In this document: piece after piece, positions 1 to 10,837 of the stretch
Position numbering within the stretch: position 1 is the stretch's first letter
Layout: every line of letters starts with the position of its first letter
Source: Pieris napi
Taxonomy: Eukaryota > Arthropoda > Insecta > Lepidoptera > Pieridae
Assembly (NCBI RefSeq): GCF_905475465.1
Contig: NC_062235.1
Location: 10,860,001 to 10,924,000, forward strand
DNA: 64,000 bases
Direction: 5' to 3'
Program-made: the position numbers and the translations under genes
Notes under the pieces: model-generated
What the model saw: only the letters and a program-made list of their open reading frames with translations
Told to the model about the DNA's origin: nothing
The model's database searches: none

Positions 1-165
1 TTTGCTCCCCATAAAAAAATTATTACCGATAACATCGTCAGTTAATGTTCTATGTGAAAATAACTCGGCTTACAGGAACAATAAAACAAAAGCCTAATTC
101 TAACAATATCGAAGTATTCACGTATTTCTAGGTACTTCACCATTTCGAATTGTACTCTGTTTCAG

Positions 166-231
166 GTGACCCAGTTCGGTGTGATTCGGTACGTGGAACT
201 GTCAGCAATCAATCACAGAGGCGACAACTGA
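166..231 (+). CDS. Candidate terminal exon of a host gene (3' end only)
   Basis: A pyrimidine-rich tract ending in CTGTTTCAG (positions 157-165) is followed directly by 21 sense codons and TGA at 229-231. The reading begins VTQFGVIRYVEL and ends NHRGDN. Codons such as GTG, CAG, TTC, CGG, TAC, GTG, GAA and CTG give about 50 percent GC in an AT-rich setting, which looks like coding sequence. Two overlapping AATAAA signals follow about 65 bases after the stop, as expected for a short 3' UTR. The upstream exons lie outside the window, so the phase is inferred from the open frame. I do not recognise the protein. It could still be a chance open segment, because 66 bases is very short. Confidence 0.5.
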   Translation: MTQFGVIRYVELSAINHRGDN

Positions 232-293
232 GGGATGATGGAAATCGCGTAATTTACATAATCTGTTGGTTAAATTGCGATTTTAATATAAAA

Positions 294-304
294 AATAAAA
301 TAAA
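294..304 (+). promoter_or_regulatory. Overlapping AATAAA polyadenylation signals
   Basis: AATAAA occurs at 294-299 and 299-304, downstream of the candidate terminal exon. This fits transcript end formation for that gene. AATAAA is common by chance in AT-rich DNA, so its value depends on the exon. Confidence 0.4.
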
Positions 305-642
305 ATATGTTTATTATGGAACATAAGATACATGTATCACTTATTCCACGTCATTAAATTTGAATTTGTAGGCATCCCTACTCATCAGCAAAGAAGACAG
401 AGGGTGTAGGCCGAGAGAAAAAGCCGGCGTAAAAAACTCTCGGTTTTAATATGTAAGTGTAAACGGATAGTACGGCATTTAAATCAGACCATAACTAACA
501 CTGAATAGAAATTCATTTTCTCGCCTATACAGAGTTTCGCTCCAGTTCTGGAGCTTAGTTCAATCAGATAGGATTTCACTAAACTATTTGACACGTAACT
601 CGCCACTATTAAGGGCCTGCAGTTAGTTTGAATAGAAATATA
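305..642. other. Non-coding stretch with one weak repeat fragment
   Basis: No gene is visible. Positions about 365-450 carry a GCCGGCAAGAAACTCTC-like segment resembling pieces at 4835-4915 and 13005-13060. It is probably an old dispersed repeat of unknown class. Confidence 0.35.
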
Positions 643-880
643 TTGAAGTGAAACTTCTTTATCAGGGTTGGAAAAAAATTTAGTGTAACATTTTTTCGTT
701 ACGCGTCACATTTTTCCGTTACGCGCCGTCTTTTGAAGTGAAACTTCTTTATCGACGTATGGGAGAAATTTTGTAGCAGGTTACGCGCCATGTTGCTTTT
801 TGAAGTCAAACTTCTTTATCGGCGTTGGAAAAAAATTTACACACATTTGTCACATTTTTCGGTTACGCGCCATCTTTTTC
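643..880. repeat. Three-unit tandem repeat with TTGAAGTGAAACTTCTTTATC core
   Basis: Units start at 643, 733 and 800. Each opens with a short palindrome (GAAGT, spacer, ACTTC), then TTTATCGGCGTTGGAAAAAAATTT-like sequence split by substitutions, and closes with TTACGCGCC. Unit lengths are about 90, 67 and 78 bases. The same palindromic start and GCGCC end recur at 6195-6310, 33514-33717 and 59022-59290, so this looks like a tandem expansion of a MITE terminus. Confidence 0.7.
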
Positions 881-936
881 TTGTCCCTACCACGGTTGAT
901 CCGAAGAGATTCGAAGCCATTAGTAACAAAAATATA

Positions 937-966
937 TTAGGTCCTTACATATGAAATTGGCGTTTT
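937..966 (+). repeat. Mariner left terminal inverted repeat
   Basis: Thirty bases are identical to the reverse complement of 2193-2222 and diverge just inside. The repeat is the expected transposase binding site. Confidence 0.93.
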
Positions 967-1123
967 ACGTTTTGTCTACTTTGACCTCAAATATCTCCTC
1001 TTTGGTTAAGAATTCCAAATCAAAATTTGTACAGCTATTTACTCATGTATTTGTGCTTCGATGACCGTCATTCATTTGTTTTTTTCTTCTGTTTTTTTCT
1101 GTTTGCGTCACTCATTTTACAAA

Positions 1124-2144
1124 ATGGAAAACTTAAAGTATCGCATTATTTACGAGTACGAGTTCCGCCGTGGCACTAGTGCTGCGGAAACGACTCGAAG
1201 GGTGAATGATGTGTATGGCGGTCATGTTGCAAAAGAAAACATAGTTCGTTTTTGGTTCCAACATTTTCGTTCTGGAAATTTCGACCTGCAGAACAAGCCC
1301 CGTGAACGGCCTGAGACCCAAGTTGATAATGAAGTATTGAAGGCTATTGTGGAAGCGGATCCATCGCAAACCACGTCCGAGTTAGCTGCAGGCTGCTGTG
1401 TTAGTGATAAAACTGTTTTAATTCACTTGAAGCAAATTGGGAAGATTAAAAAGCTTGAAAGATGGGTACCTCACGAATTGACTGAAGCAAACCGGCAAAA
1501 GCGCGTCGACTGCTGCGTTACATTACTGAACCGGCACAATAATGAAGGTATTTTAAACCGAATCATTACCTGTGATGAAAAATGGATTCTTTACGATAAT
1601 CGGAAGCGCTCAGCACAATGGTTGGATCCTGGCCAGCCAGCCAAATCCTGCCCCAAGCGAAAATTAACCCCAAAAAAGTTACTTGTAAGCGTTTGGTGGA
1701 CTAGTGCCGGTATTGTTCATTGCAGTTTTCTCAAATCTGGCCAGACTATTACGGCTGATGTCTATTGTCAGCAATTGCAAAGCATGATGGAAAAGCTAGC
1801 GGCTAAACAACCTAGGCTGGTCAATCGCTCCACGCCACTGCTACTTCACGACAACGCTAGACCACACACTGCACAACAGACGGCTACCAAATTAGAAGAG
1901 CTTCAATTGGAATGTCTAAGACATCCTCCGTACTCCCCGGACCTTGCTCCAACAGATTACCATTTTTTTTCGAAATTTGGACAACTTCTTGTAAGGGAAA
2001 AAATTTAACTCTGATGGGGCAGTCCAAATCGCCTTCACAGATTTTATTGATTCCCGTCCGACTGTTTTTTTTAGTAAAGGGATCAATGAACTACCTATGA
2101 GATGGCAAAAGGGCATAGAAAACAATGGTTCATACTTTGATTAA
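1124..2144 (+). pseudogene. Mariner transposase, broken by one frameshift
   Basis: The preferred start is the ATG at 1124 (MENLKYRI), not the upstream in-frame ATG at 1061, because mariner transposases of this group begin there and the full frame then gives the usual length of about 340 residues. Residues 1-110 form the paired helix-turn-helix DNA-binding part. WVPHEL lies at residues 114-119. The DDE catalytic residues are D151 (CDEKW), D243 (HDNARPH) and D278 (SPDLAPTDYHFF), with 34 residues between the last two: the D,D34D signature. The open frame stops at 2006-2008. Homologous C-terminal sequence resumes in another frame from about 1998 to the stop at 2142-2144 (ending NGSYFD). The break at about 1991-1997 is consistent with one lost base. 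All catalytic residues precede it. Close similarity to Hsmar1-like cecropia mariners is from family knowledge. Confidence 0.92.
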
Positions 2145-2192
2145 TTAAATATATTATATTTAAAAATATTCGACTTTTTGTTCCTCCCATAC

Positions 2193-2222
2193 AAAACGCC
2201 AATTTCATATGTAAGGACCTAA
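2193..2222 (-). repeat. Mariner right terminal inverted repeat
   Basis: Perfect reverse-complement partner of 937-966, followed by the TA duplication at 2223-2224. Confidence 0.93.
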
Positions 2223-2539
2223 TATAATAACGATAACAATGATAGTAATACTAATAATTCTATTACAATTAATGAAATTCTGTAATAATCTCTACTATAT
2301 AGTACAGTAATAAGTTAAAATGACATAATTGTATTTGTATTCATGTCTATGATAATAAAAGCCTTTTGTTAAACTTTATCTAATTTAACTTTATTTAACC
2401 AATTTCTGTAAAGTTGCATATATATCTTACGTGTGTACACCTAGTACACGCACACATTTTTTTTTTAAATTAGAAAAGTAGACATACATAACAATATTAT
2501 ACTTAGGAACAAAATTTAGTGACATTCACTACTTAAATA

Positions 2540-2758
2540 TCTCCATTCAGAATACGAAATTCCACCCGTATCACCTCGACGTTCGTCGTACCACAACTGA
2601 GCGTTTTTTAAAGCAGGTTTTACCCCGCCCCACCGACCAATTCGACTTAGGGACCTTCAAGAAAAGAGCTGATTCTTAAAAGGCCGGCAACGCAATCGCG
2701 AGCTCTCTGGCATTGAGAGTGTCCATGGGCACATCAGGTGACCCTCCCGTTTTATAAA
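2540..2758 (+). mobile_element. Jockey/CR1-like LINE 3' end copy
   Basis: One of about thirteen copies in the window. The reading retains pieces of the LINE ORF2 C-terminus (RPSFHN, FDLGTFKKRA), then the non-coding CCGGCAACGCA and CATCAGGTGA landmarks. It is truncated and frameshifted, with a short A-rich end. Family assignment rests on the WNQLPTEVFP and FKKRAYQFLKGRQR motifs seen across the better copies. Confidence 0.7.
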
Positions 2759-3798
2759 AAATCTCAAGTTTATGACATAATAATTGATAGATTTGGGTAC
2801 CCACATTTTACAATATTACCTTACTTAGTTCTCTTAATACCCGTAGAACTGATGTCGCAACCTTGGAATCGCGCGGTAAACTCATTATTATTGAGATAGG
2901 CATCGCTTTTGGAAGTTACAAAGTAAGGGCTCTGTAGTATTAGGGTGATATTAAGAAACTACTTGACTGTGTTTGTCTATACAAGTATCCAATAAAAGAA
3001 GAAACAAGAAAGGAAATTATGAAAATTTTGTTTTTTCTTTGTTCGATGTTTTTAAGATTAAATTTAACATTTTAGTTAGTAAGTGTTTCATGTAATTGTA
3101 GAACAAATTTTCAAACAATTCGAACTTCGAACAATATTTCCTTTGGATGTGAGGAAATTGTTGAAGAGGCGGGAGGACTTAGACTTTTTTAGGTTTTTTC
3201 TTTGAAATAATAGGTATTAATTGTCGTTGTTTAATGTTAAATTTGAGTTTATTTTTTTCTTATTGTCTTTTAATGTAGGTACCTAAGTTTTCTGTTTCAT
3301 ATATCTTGTTAATCAATGTAATCTGTTTTGGCTTTGTATATTGTCTAAGTAAATTGTTTTATAATATGTATGATAGCTGTAAGATTACTAATAAATAAAT
3401 AAAGAATATAAGTGAATTTCAACATCTTAGCAAGAAAATAAATTTACTTAAATCGTACTGACTACAAACCACAGTAAAACAAGTGAAGAATGGCGAAAAC
3501 CACGAACATATATCTTATTTGCACGATCTGCTTTTAAAAGATACTGAAATCTACCGGCAATACAAGTTGAATTCAGTACAATTTACAATCGACTTTGGTC
3601 CAATAAGAGACGATTATGCCATGTACAGTGGACAAAGGCATAATCCCTAAAGACTAACATACAGATACGATGGCTACTGTCACGTTTCGTATTCCACACT
3701 GAAAATATTACTACATAACTTCTCCTTCGACTTTTTGTACTATAGACAATATTTAATATAATTTAGTACAGAACATAAATTTTTCAGTGACTCGCCAA
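2759..3798. other. AT-rich stretch without recognised features
   Basis: Only short chance open frames and simple AT-rich sequence are seen. No splice-flanked coding segment, terminal repeats or RNA gene could be made out. Confidence 0.5.
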
Positions 3799-3965
3799 CT
3801 ACTGAAGGTCGGCAGTTAATCTACAAAAGATCTCCTTGTTCATTGCAAATCTAAACAATTGTTCTGCTGACTTGACACCCTTCCACTCTCGAATGTTCCG
3901 TAGCCAAGCTGTTACACCAATAGACAAAAATCCTTCTAGAGAAAATTTCTTATTTATTTGCACTT
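3799..3965 (-). pseudogene. Possible LINE C-terminal relic
   Basis: On the minus strand about 45 codons read through to a stop, ending in RLTADLQ. A comparable ending (RLTANLQ then stop, preceded by EELLHSAQNK) occurs on the plus strand at 45462-45561. The shared pattern of a short helix, an AQN/AMN segment and a terminal R-L-T-A-x-L-Q suggests the end of one repeated ORF, probably a LINE. The family is not certain. Confidence 0.4.
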
Positions 3966-6194
3966 CGTCGTAATAATATAAAAATTTTACATAATTAAAT
4001 GTAAATGAGGGCAACTGGCGGTCTATGCAAAAATGCATATAACATATAGTTATTAAGAAAAAAAACTAAACAGGAACAAAAATCAAACTAATAAAGGATA
4101 CATGAAAACTAAAAAGTGAACATGAATCATAATAATTTAATTTAAGATCAGTCTCACGTCAGTTAGTAGTTAGTACGAAAGTTAGGTATACGATGTGGAC
4201 AGGTAATGTTTGTACAGAAGAAATTTAAAGGAAGATAGAGAAGGAGTTAAGCGAATAAAATTACTGCATTTCTTCATACTAATATATTCCGTCATTATAC
4301 TTTTTAATCTTTGATAAGCTTACAGCGTTTCGCATAAGGATTCACATATCACAGCCTACGCATTATGCAAATAGCTATAATCGGCTTGCAAGTTTTGTTT
4401 GTATTTATAATTGAATGGGTTTTAATAAATTACTTTTAATTACAATGTTTCATATACAGGTGTTACCTACTGTTCATGTATTATTTATCGAATGATATAT
4501 TTGACTTAATAATAGGATAGGACTGTGGGAATCGAAGCGAGCGAATTTAATTGTGTATTTCAAATTGGTTTTAATTTTACTCCGCGTCAAGTGAGGGTCG
4601 ATGTAGATTAATTATTAATCAAATTATAAATAAAACAGTATAGTATTGATTTTTGTTTACAACGGGTTTACTTATGCCATTGATTTGAACCTGTAAGATA
4701 TTAATTGTATTTTTATCCTGTAAAGAGTATTTAACTCAATACTCAGACTCAAAATAACTTATAGGTAACCAAGTACACTTATGAACGTCAACAAAAAAGA
4801 TGTTAAATTGATTATAAATTTACATTTACTACCAGTACCTTGCCCGCTCTACGCCCTTGACGCAAGTCAAGCCGGCAAGAAGAACTGGCAAGAAACTCTC
4901 CGCCAATATATATGTCTACGTAAATCAATGGTTAATTTCATGACATTAATCTGAAGGTATTAGGTTCGGTACCGACGGGGTTACGGTCGGACAGTCTTCC
5001 TCTGCTGCTCATCTAATTACTCCAAAACAAACACAGAAATACAAAAACTTTATCAGATTTAGACCGAATTTTTGTGAATTTAAAATACCTTATAACTTCA
5101 ATTCAGATATATCTAAGAGACAAAATATTGCTGCTATCATACGTGTACAAGTTACGTTTAAAATACAACCTTTATTTGTAGAAGGATTTGACAGTTTAAA
5201 CCGCTTGTGAGCAACAATTTTACAAAAATTTCATAACCTAACATTATTTTATTGAAACAAGAAGCATACGGAATTTGAAGTAATTGCGTTTTTTTAAATA
5301 CTATGCAATGCACATTAGTTCTGTTCGATTTCAACAATTTGGTTTTCTAAAACTACTCGAGATCTTGCGAGATTGTAACTTTTAATCCCACGGGATCTTG
5401 CCTCGTGATTTCATTCCCTAGTTATCGCGCACACTTCATAATAAATGTTCTAATGTCTTGTGAATATAATGTAATTTTCGTGTGTTAATGTATTTCTTCT
5501 ATTGAATAAATACTTTATAATCATTATAAAATGTATATACGAACAAATGAATAACTTCAATCAAGTGTCAACTGTCAACTCTGTCGTCAAGACTTCAAAT
5601 TGGAGCAGTGCGCTATGCAGTTAGTTACGTCTAAGACCAAAAAACTTTGCTTAGTCAACTCTACACAAAAGTCTGTACGTATATTCAAAACTCGGTAAAG
5701 AATCTAAATTTCCGGCGCACCTTGCAAATGTAATTTTACGACTTAAGTTAATGAATGTTAAACTATTAAGTAGTACGTCGGGCCACTTTGATGTTTCAAC
5801 TTGAAACGAGACACATGTCCAAAGTACTCTTAAACAAATCATTTTTATGGTCCTCATTGGAAATTTGACTTTTTGTGATCAATAGTAAATATTAGCGTAA
5901 AGTTCGGTGACTTCGGCAATGTTTAAATATTGCATAAATTAGTGGCCCTTTATGTATACAGTATATATTACACCGACACGCCCTGAATATGTAAAGGTTA
6001 TAAAAGACGCGTTTTCGTCAGTACAAACATAAAAACTGTGTTAACACACAAAAAATCATACATAAACAAGCTTTTACATTACTTATTTGCCTCAATCTTA
6101 GACAAGATCAGTGCGAGAGGTGACAGGTCCGAGATTACAAAAATAATAAATGTCAAAAAAAAAATTCTGTTACAATATTTGAACTATAGCGTCG
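3966..6194. other. Long AT-rich stretch, one repeat fragment
   Basis: Apart from a 4835-4915 fragment (GGCAAGAAACTCTCCGCC) related to 365-450 and 13005-13060, nothing is recognisable. No coding exon was found on either strand. Confidence 0.45.
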
Positions 6195-6310
6195 CAGTAG
6201 TTCTATAGTATGCTACGTAACGTACGTAAGTTTAGCATTTTTACCCATTCCAAAAAAATTTTGCATTACAACGCTATAAAGAAGTTTTCACTTCAAAAAC
6301 AGGAAACATC
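6195..6310 (-). repeat. Diverged copy of the GAAGTG..ACTTC repeat
   Basis: Read on the minus strand, GAAGTGAAAACTTCTTTAT is followed by a GCGTTG, A-rich, TTACGTA pattern like a unit of the 643-880 array. It is a solitary old copy. Confidence 0.5.
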
Positions 6311-6845
6311 ATTTTTTTTGTTTAGCTATGTTACGTAATCAGACTAAGTCAATACATTGTGTTTATTACAATACTAATTATATTTGAAATAAAAAAGGTT
6401 TTTAATTGTCGTTTAAATAATTTTGACTATACGATAATAGTATTATGTACTTTGGACAGGAATCATTCACTTGACTTAATAAATTTGTAGATAAACTAGG
6501 TCTGGCAATTTTAATTAGATAATCGGATACACTCGACATGCATCAATAAACCTCGAGCGACTTATAAAAATAAAATAAAATAGACATAAAATTTTCCGCG
6601 ACATTTTAATATGCCATTTAACATATTTTCGAATGTCAATCTTTTGTTTTGCGAATCACTCAACAGCCATTAATGTTTGTTAAAAGGTAATTTATTGTTT
6701 TTGTTTCACCTTGACATATCACGCTATTTACGTTGGGAATTAGCGTGGAATTGTGATACAAGATAGTGCAAAACGTGACATTTCCTATGGGTCAAGGGAG
6801 GGTATTGCGTCAGTAGGAATTGCCGTATACTACGCTAACAATATC

Positions 6846-7135
6846 TTACAGGAATTGGTGTTCAGAGGAGGTTTCGGATGAGTTTTGTGATCGGACGTCG
6901 AGGCAGAATACGATTCCACCTGTATCACCTCGACGTCCGTCGTTCCACAACTGAACGTTTTTTAAAGCAGTTTTTACCACCACTATGTGGAACCAGCTGC
7001 CCACTGAGGTATTTCCGAACCAATTCGACTTCGGGTCTTCAAGAAAACAGTGTACCAATTATTAAAAGGCCGGCAACGCAGTCGCAAGCCCTCCGGCATT
7101 GAGAGTCCATGGGCGGCACTTAACATCAGCTTACT
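6846..7135 (+). mobile_element. Jockey/CR1-like LINE 3' end copy, long version
   Basis: This copy keeps more ORF2 C-terminal sequence than most. RFHLYHLDVRRSTTERFLKQF reads for about 20 codons, then the Trp-Asn-Gln-Leu-Pro region appears with a shifted frame, then the LLKGRQRSRKPSGIES piece. The non-coding tail CCGGCAACGCAGTCGC and CATGGGCGGCACTTAACATCA follows. The element is 5'-truncated and no longer open in one frame. Confidence 0.72.
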
Positions 7136-7964
7136 GCTCTATGCTTACTGCTTTATGCCCCCTTTCTATAAACTCTCAACCCCGATTGTGTTTCGAACTC
7201 CTCTTATATATACCTGCGCATACGTTTTACCGGATTTAACCAAGATTTGGAGTTATGACAACGCTGTGCGCGACCCAGAATATCACCGAACGACCGTGTG
7301 TGATATGACAGCTGATCTTAACTTACCTAGAGTTGAACGTAATCATTTTAATTTTACTCCTTAAAAACTAATAGTTATCCATAGTCAAGGCGTACATATA
7401 AAAATCACAGATTTAAAATGGCCCAAATGACGTTAGAACTTGGCTATAATTATGGATGGTGTATTTCATGTAAAGTTATCGTTCCGGATAGCAGGTCTAT
7501 TGATAGCGTAATATTCAACTAATGAGTCCGTGTTTTGTGCATACAAGCGATTGTGCCGGAAGGGAAATTGCATCTAGACGGAGCGACCACGATTTACTTG
7601 TATTTTGAGATAATATTTATGCTTTATGATACTAAATGATAAATAAAAATATATTTTTTTATAAAGTTCATTACGCACACATATTTTCACGCAGTTTATG
7701 TCGTATACTTTAATATTATATATATTTATTTAATAAAGGTATTCACATTAAATTGTTGTCTCGTAATAGTTCCGACCTTATGCCGCCATTAAATATACTT
7801 CCCTCAAACGTCGTGCAAATTTTGGGTAAGGCTATGGCTATTAGCTGTCTCGACTTGTGACCCATTTTTTTTTCTTTTTCTTATAGATTAATATAAACAT
7901 TACTGTAGAATTTTTTTTATGGCCATATATCTCTGACCAAATTTTGGATGTGAATTAGACACTC
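7136..7964. other. AT-rich stretch without recognised features
   Basis: Nothing beyond simple AT-rich sequence is seen here. Confidence 0.45.
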
Positions 7965-8130
7965 TCACCCTTCATTCGGTAGCTCATGTCTCTGCGTCGT
8001 GATCAGCAAGGAAACCTCCGGAGCGCTCAATCTGTTTCCACCGGTTCCTGTCTTTGACTTGTGTGTTACAAACCACGATCAGTTTCTCCAAGTTCTCATC
8101 GCCTCTGCTAATTGTATGGCCGAAATATGA
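7965..8130 (-). pseudogene. RTE/BovB-like LINE C-terminal relic
   Basis: On the minus strand the sequence reads RGDENLEKLIVV and then DRNRWKQIER. These pieces match the end of the endonuclease-reverse transcriptase polyprotein of lepidopteran RTE-like LINEs, where a GDENLE..LIVVGK segment precedes a D/R-rich x-R-W-K end. Intervening sequence is missing. A second copy lies at 59740-59985 on the same strand. Confidence 0.6.
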
Positions 8131-8569
8131 TATAATTCATTGGTAGAGAGGCGAGTCCGTATGCGGAATTGGTGCGCATTTAGAATTTTGACATTGTTTT
8201 CTCAAAGCAGTAAAGATGGTCACCGTACACACAGTAACTGTTTTCTATTTAGGTAAGCAAGCATGCCAGCGTTTGTTCAGCGTTATCGATATACTGGGTT
8301 CGCAACTACGGCGTACAAATAATACATTAATTAACTATTTATTATCAGATACCACGCTTCAGAACATTTGATAATAGAAAAACTTGTTCCGTTTAGAACG
8401 TTAACTTCGATACAGAACAATCATGTGAATTTACATGATGACGATATATAATATTTCTATTTAATTTATATTACAAACGAGAAAGTGGAAGACCGTTTAT
8501 TGTTTTTATTATTTAGATGACATAATACATTGCAGTCTTCACCATAAGTGTTGCACGTTGTGGATTTTT

Positions 8570-8695
8570 AAAATTATATTTTTTTAAATAAATTTATTTA
8601 TATAATATTATTATTTATTATTTTATATATTATATTATACTATATACTTTAATTATTTATTTAATTTATAAATATAATTAAAGTAAGTTATTAAA
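8570..8695. repeat. Extremely AT-rich block
   Basis: About 120 bases consist almost wholly of A and T (TTTATTTATATAATATTATT-like runs) with only isolated G or C bases. It lies directly upstream of the LINE relic at 8702-8811. Confidence 0.7.
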
Positions 8696-8701
8696 GTTGG
8701 C

Positions 8702-8811
8702 GCCTAGTAGATAGTACCGGTGACCCCAGAGCTGGCACTTTCCTGACTCAACGAATAAGTATCGCAATACAGCGAGGAAATGCTGCCAGCGTTAAAGGTA
8801 CACTGCCATAG
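8702..8811 (+). pseudogene. LINE ORF2 C-terminal relic (QRISIAIQRGNAAS)
   Basis: An open segment reads LVDSTGDPRAGTFLTQRISI and then AIQRGNAASVKGTLP before TAG at 8809-8811. The R-I-x-I-A-I-Q-R-G-N pattern is typical of the C-terminal tail of insect non-LTR retrotransposon polyproteins. A second, diverged copy lies on the minus strand at 27050-27165. Both are short isolated 3' pieces. Confidence 0.65.
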
Positions 8812-10483
8812 GGACCAAACATTCATTTTGATTATTTTTAATTATTTTTATTATTACTTTGTACACACTTTGAAAGATAATAATATATTCTTAATTACCT
8901 AACTACATCGGTTTCAGTATGCAACGTGGACTAAAGGTTTTTCATTTATTTATTTTTTCCAATAATAACACAACACTATAAATTGTACTTACAATATTAT
9001 GTTGTACATTTGACTAAAATACTTTATAATAAGGTACCTACACATACACATAGTTCTATAAATTTTATCTAAAGTATTCAATTCGCATATGGATCTAAAC
9101 TAATATAATTTAAACGTGCTTAACACTAAATAAATTTCAAACAAACAGAAAGTTGCTTCGCTAGACCATTTCGTTTAAAAGCTAATAGTAGGATTGAAAC
9201 TTTGAAACTAAAACTGTAGTTTAATTCTTTAATCTTAAAACGACGTGTATTTGGTGAAGTTTTTATGTTCAGCGTTAATTAATAACATACTTCTGCCATT
9301 TAAAAGATAAGTTCACATATAATTACGAACAATAACCAAAATGCTTCTCTGCTCTATACTCTTTGAAATAAGTCGTGTGATATTTGACGGTTATAAATAA
9401 TTTGTCGTTTGCTTGTTCTATTATCCATTAAACAATCAATTATAACTAAAGAATAAACAAATAAAACAAATATGAAACGATTTAAACAATGTCTAATGCG
9501 CACTATGCGTTTGTACCTCTTCACCTGACATTGACAACCAGACATAAAACATGACATTCTGCTGTCACTGTCATGCTTACAAAGATTGACATTACACATA
9601 TAACAAAATAATGAAATATAATTATCAACAGATTAATGTTACTATAATTACTACAGAATGCATTGCTTTCTGTTCGCATATAGAATACGCAGTAACAAAA
9701 TCTAAGTAAGCTACCTAGTAAAGAGCCATACGATGACATGTGTTATGAAATGGCATATAGTAGAATAAAGGTAACATGTGCGCTGTTTATTTTTAGTGCG
9801 GCCCCGTAAAAATTTTACTGAAATCGTCTACAATATTTAACATTAAAATTTATGTTTGAAATTCATCTTATTTCGTTGCTTTACAACCGATATAATGCAA
9901 AGTAAAATGTATTCATTAGACAATTCGATTAATATTGTAACATTACAAAATTGAACCAAGGGTTTCAACCAGTCTTAGGGTGACATTCAGAAACGAAACT
10001 GTCAAAATCCAATAGATTGTTGACGTTCGGGAGCCCACTCAGTTAAAAAGATTACGTATTGTATTTGACACAGAAAAGAATATAAACATAGTGCTTAAAT
10101 ACTTTACACAGATAAAAAACCCTTATAGTTCACGTTAAGTATTGACTCTAGAGTTTCAGAGACGATACTCAATTAAGTATGTCTATCTTGTGTCAAGAAC
10201 GTTTTCGATTTTGAATGATTACGGAAGCCAGACTCCCTTTTCGAATTCGATTGAAGTTTGGCGCCGACCTATTATATAAGACTAGTGTGTTTGAGACGAA
10301 ACTGACAAAACGAACAGGCCTAGTTAATTAGCATCCTTAAATATTTATGTCATGCCATTACTATATTGTCGAGAAACATTAAATAAAATATAATACAGTA
10401 CATATATAATATTAAACACAATATCGCTACTGTGAATTCACTCTGCGAACATATAAATATGTCGATAGTGTCGGAGACAACAT
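8812..10483. other. AT-rich stretch without recognised features
   Basis: Several 65-80 codon frames exist but none has domain content, coding-like composition or exon boundaries that I can support. Confidence 0.4.
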
Positions 10484-10650
10484 TCAGTAGGCGCAACGTC
10501 TTTGATAACGGGGATCTGTGCAACAGATTGGTTCTTGCCCTTGGTATCGCAAATACCCTAGGCATTCGCCGTCGCCGTCGCACGTGGCAATAGGTACTAA
10601 GAAACCCAGTTCTTGGAGTACACTTGGGTGGCACACTACACCCCTCAAGA
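10484..10650 (-). CDS. Candidate cysteine-rich coding segment, perhaps a terminal exon
   Basis: On the minus strand a GC-richer segment reads VVCHPS, then ATCDGDGECLGYLRYQG, then ICCTDPRYQRRCAY and a TGA at 10486-10484. Six cysteines occur in about 50 residues, including a CC pair, as in many small secreted disulphide-rich insect peptides. The codon choice (TGC, GAC, GGC, GAA) differs from the AT-rich surroundings. A weak acceptor-like CTGAAAG lies just 5'. The frame stays open upstream to an ATG at 10837, but the middle is AT-rich and less coding-like. I do not recognise the family. It could be chance or part of an unrecognised repeat. Confidence 0.3.
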
Positions 10651-10837
10651 CTTTCAGTACGTAGATATACATACAATAAGTACTTATAAGTTTAAACTGA
10701 ATGTTTCCAAAACAGTAATTAGATAGAACTAGATGTAATTGGTTAATTGCGCCGGCGCATTTATAAATATCGTAAGTGCATCGACCGCGATTGCACCATT
10801 TGTAACGCGCGGTATTCGGGCCGTGGGACTGGTGCAA

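Larger units (their letters stand above)
937..2222 (+). mobile_element. Tc1/mariner element, cecropia-type mariner
   Basis: The 1286-base element is bounded by 30-bp perfect inverted repeats (937-966 and 2193-2222) starting TTAGGTCCTTACATATG. It is flanked by TA on both sides (935-936 and 2223-2224), the mariner target duplication. It carries one transposase gene in the sense direction. Length and layout match full-length mariners of about 1.3 kb. It lies just downstream of the tandem repeat at 643-880. The perfect terminal repeats suggest a fairly young copy. Confidence 0.95.

Noticed and set aside
1061..1123. Upstream ATG of the mariner transposase
   Set aside because: The extension is hydrophobic and absent from the family; ATG 1124 fits the known start.
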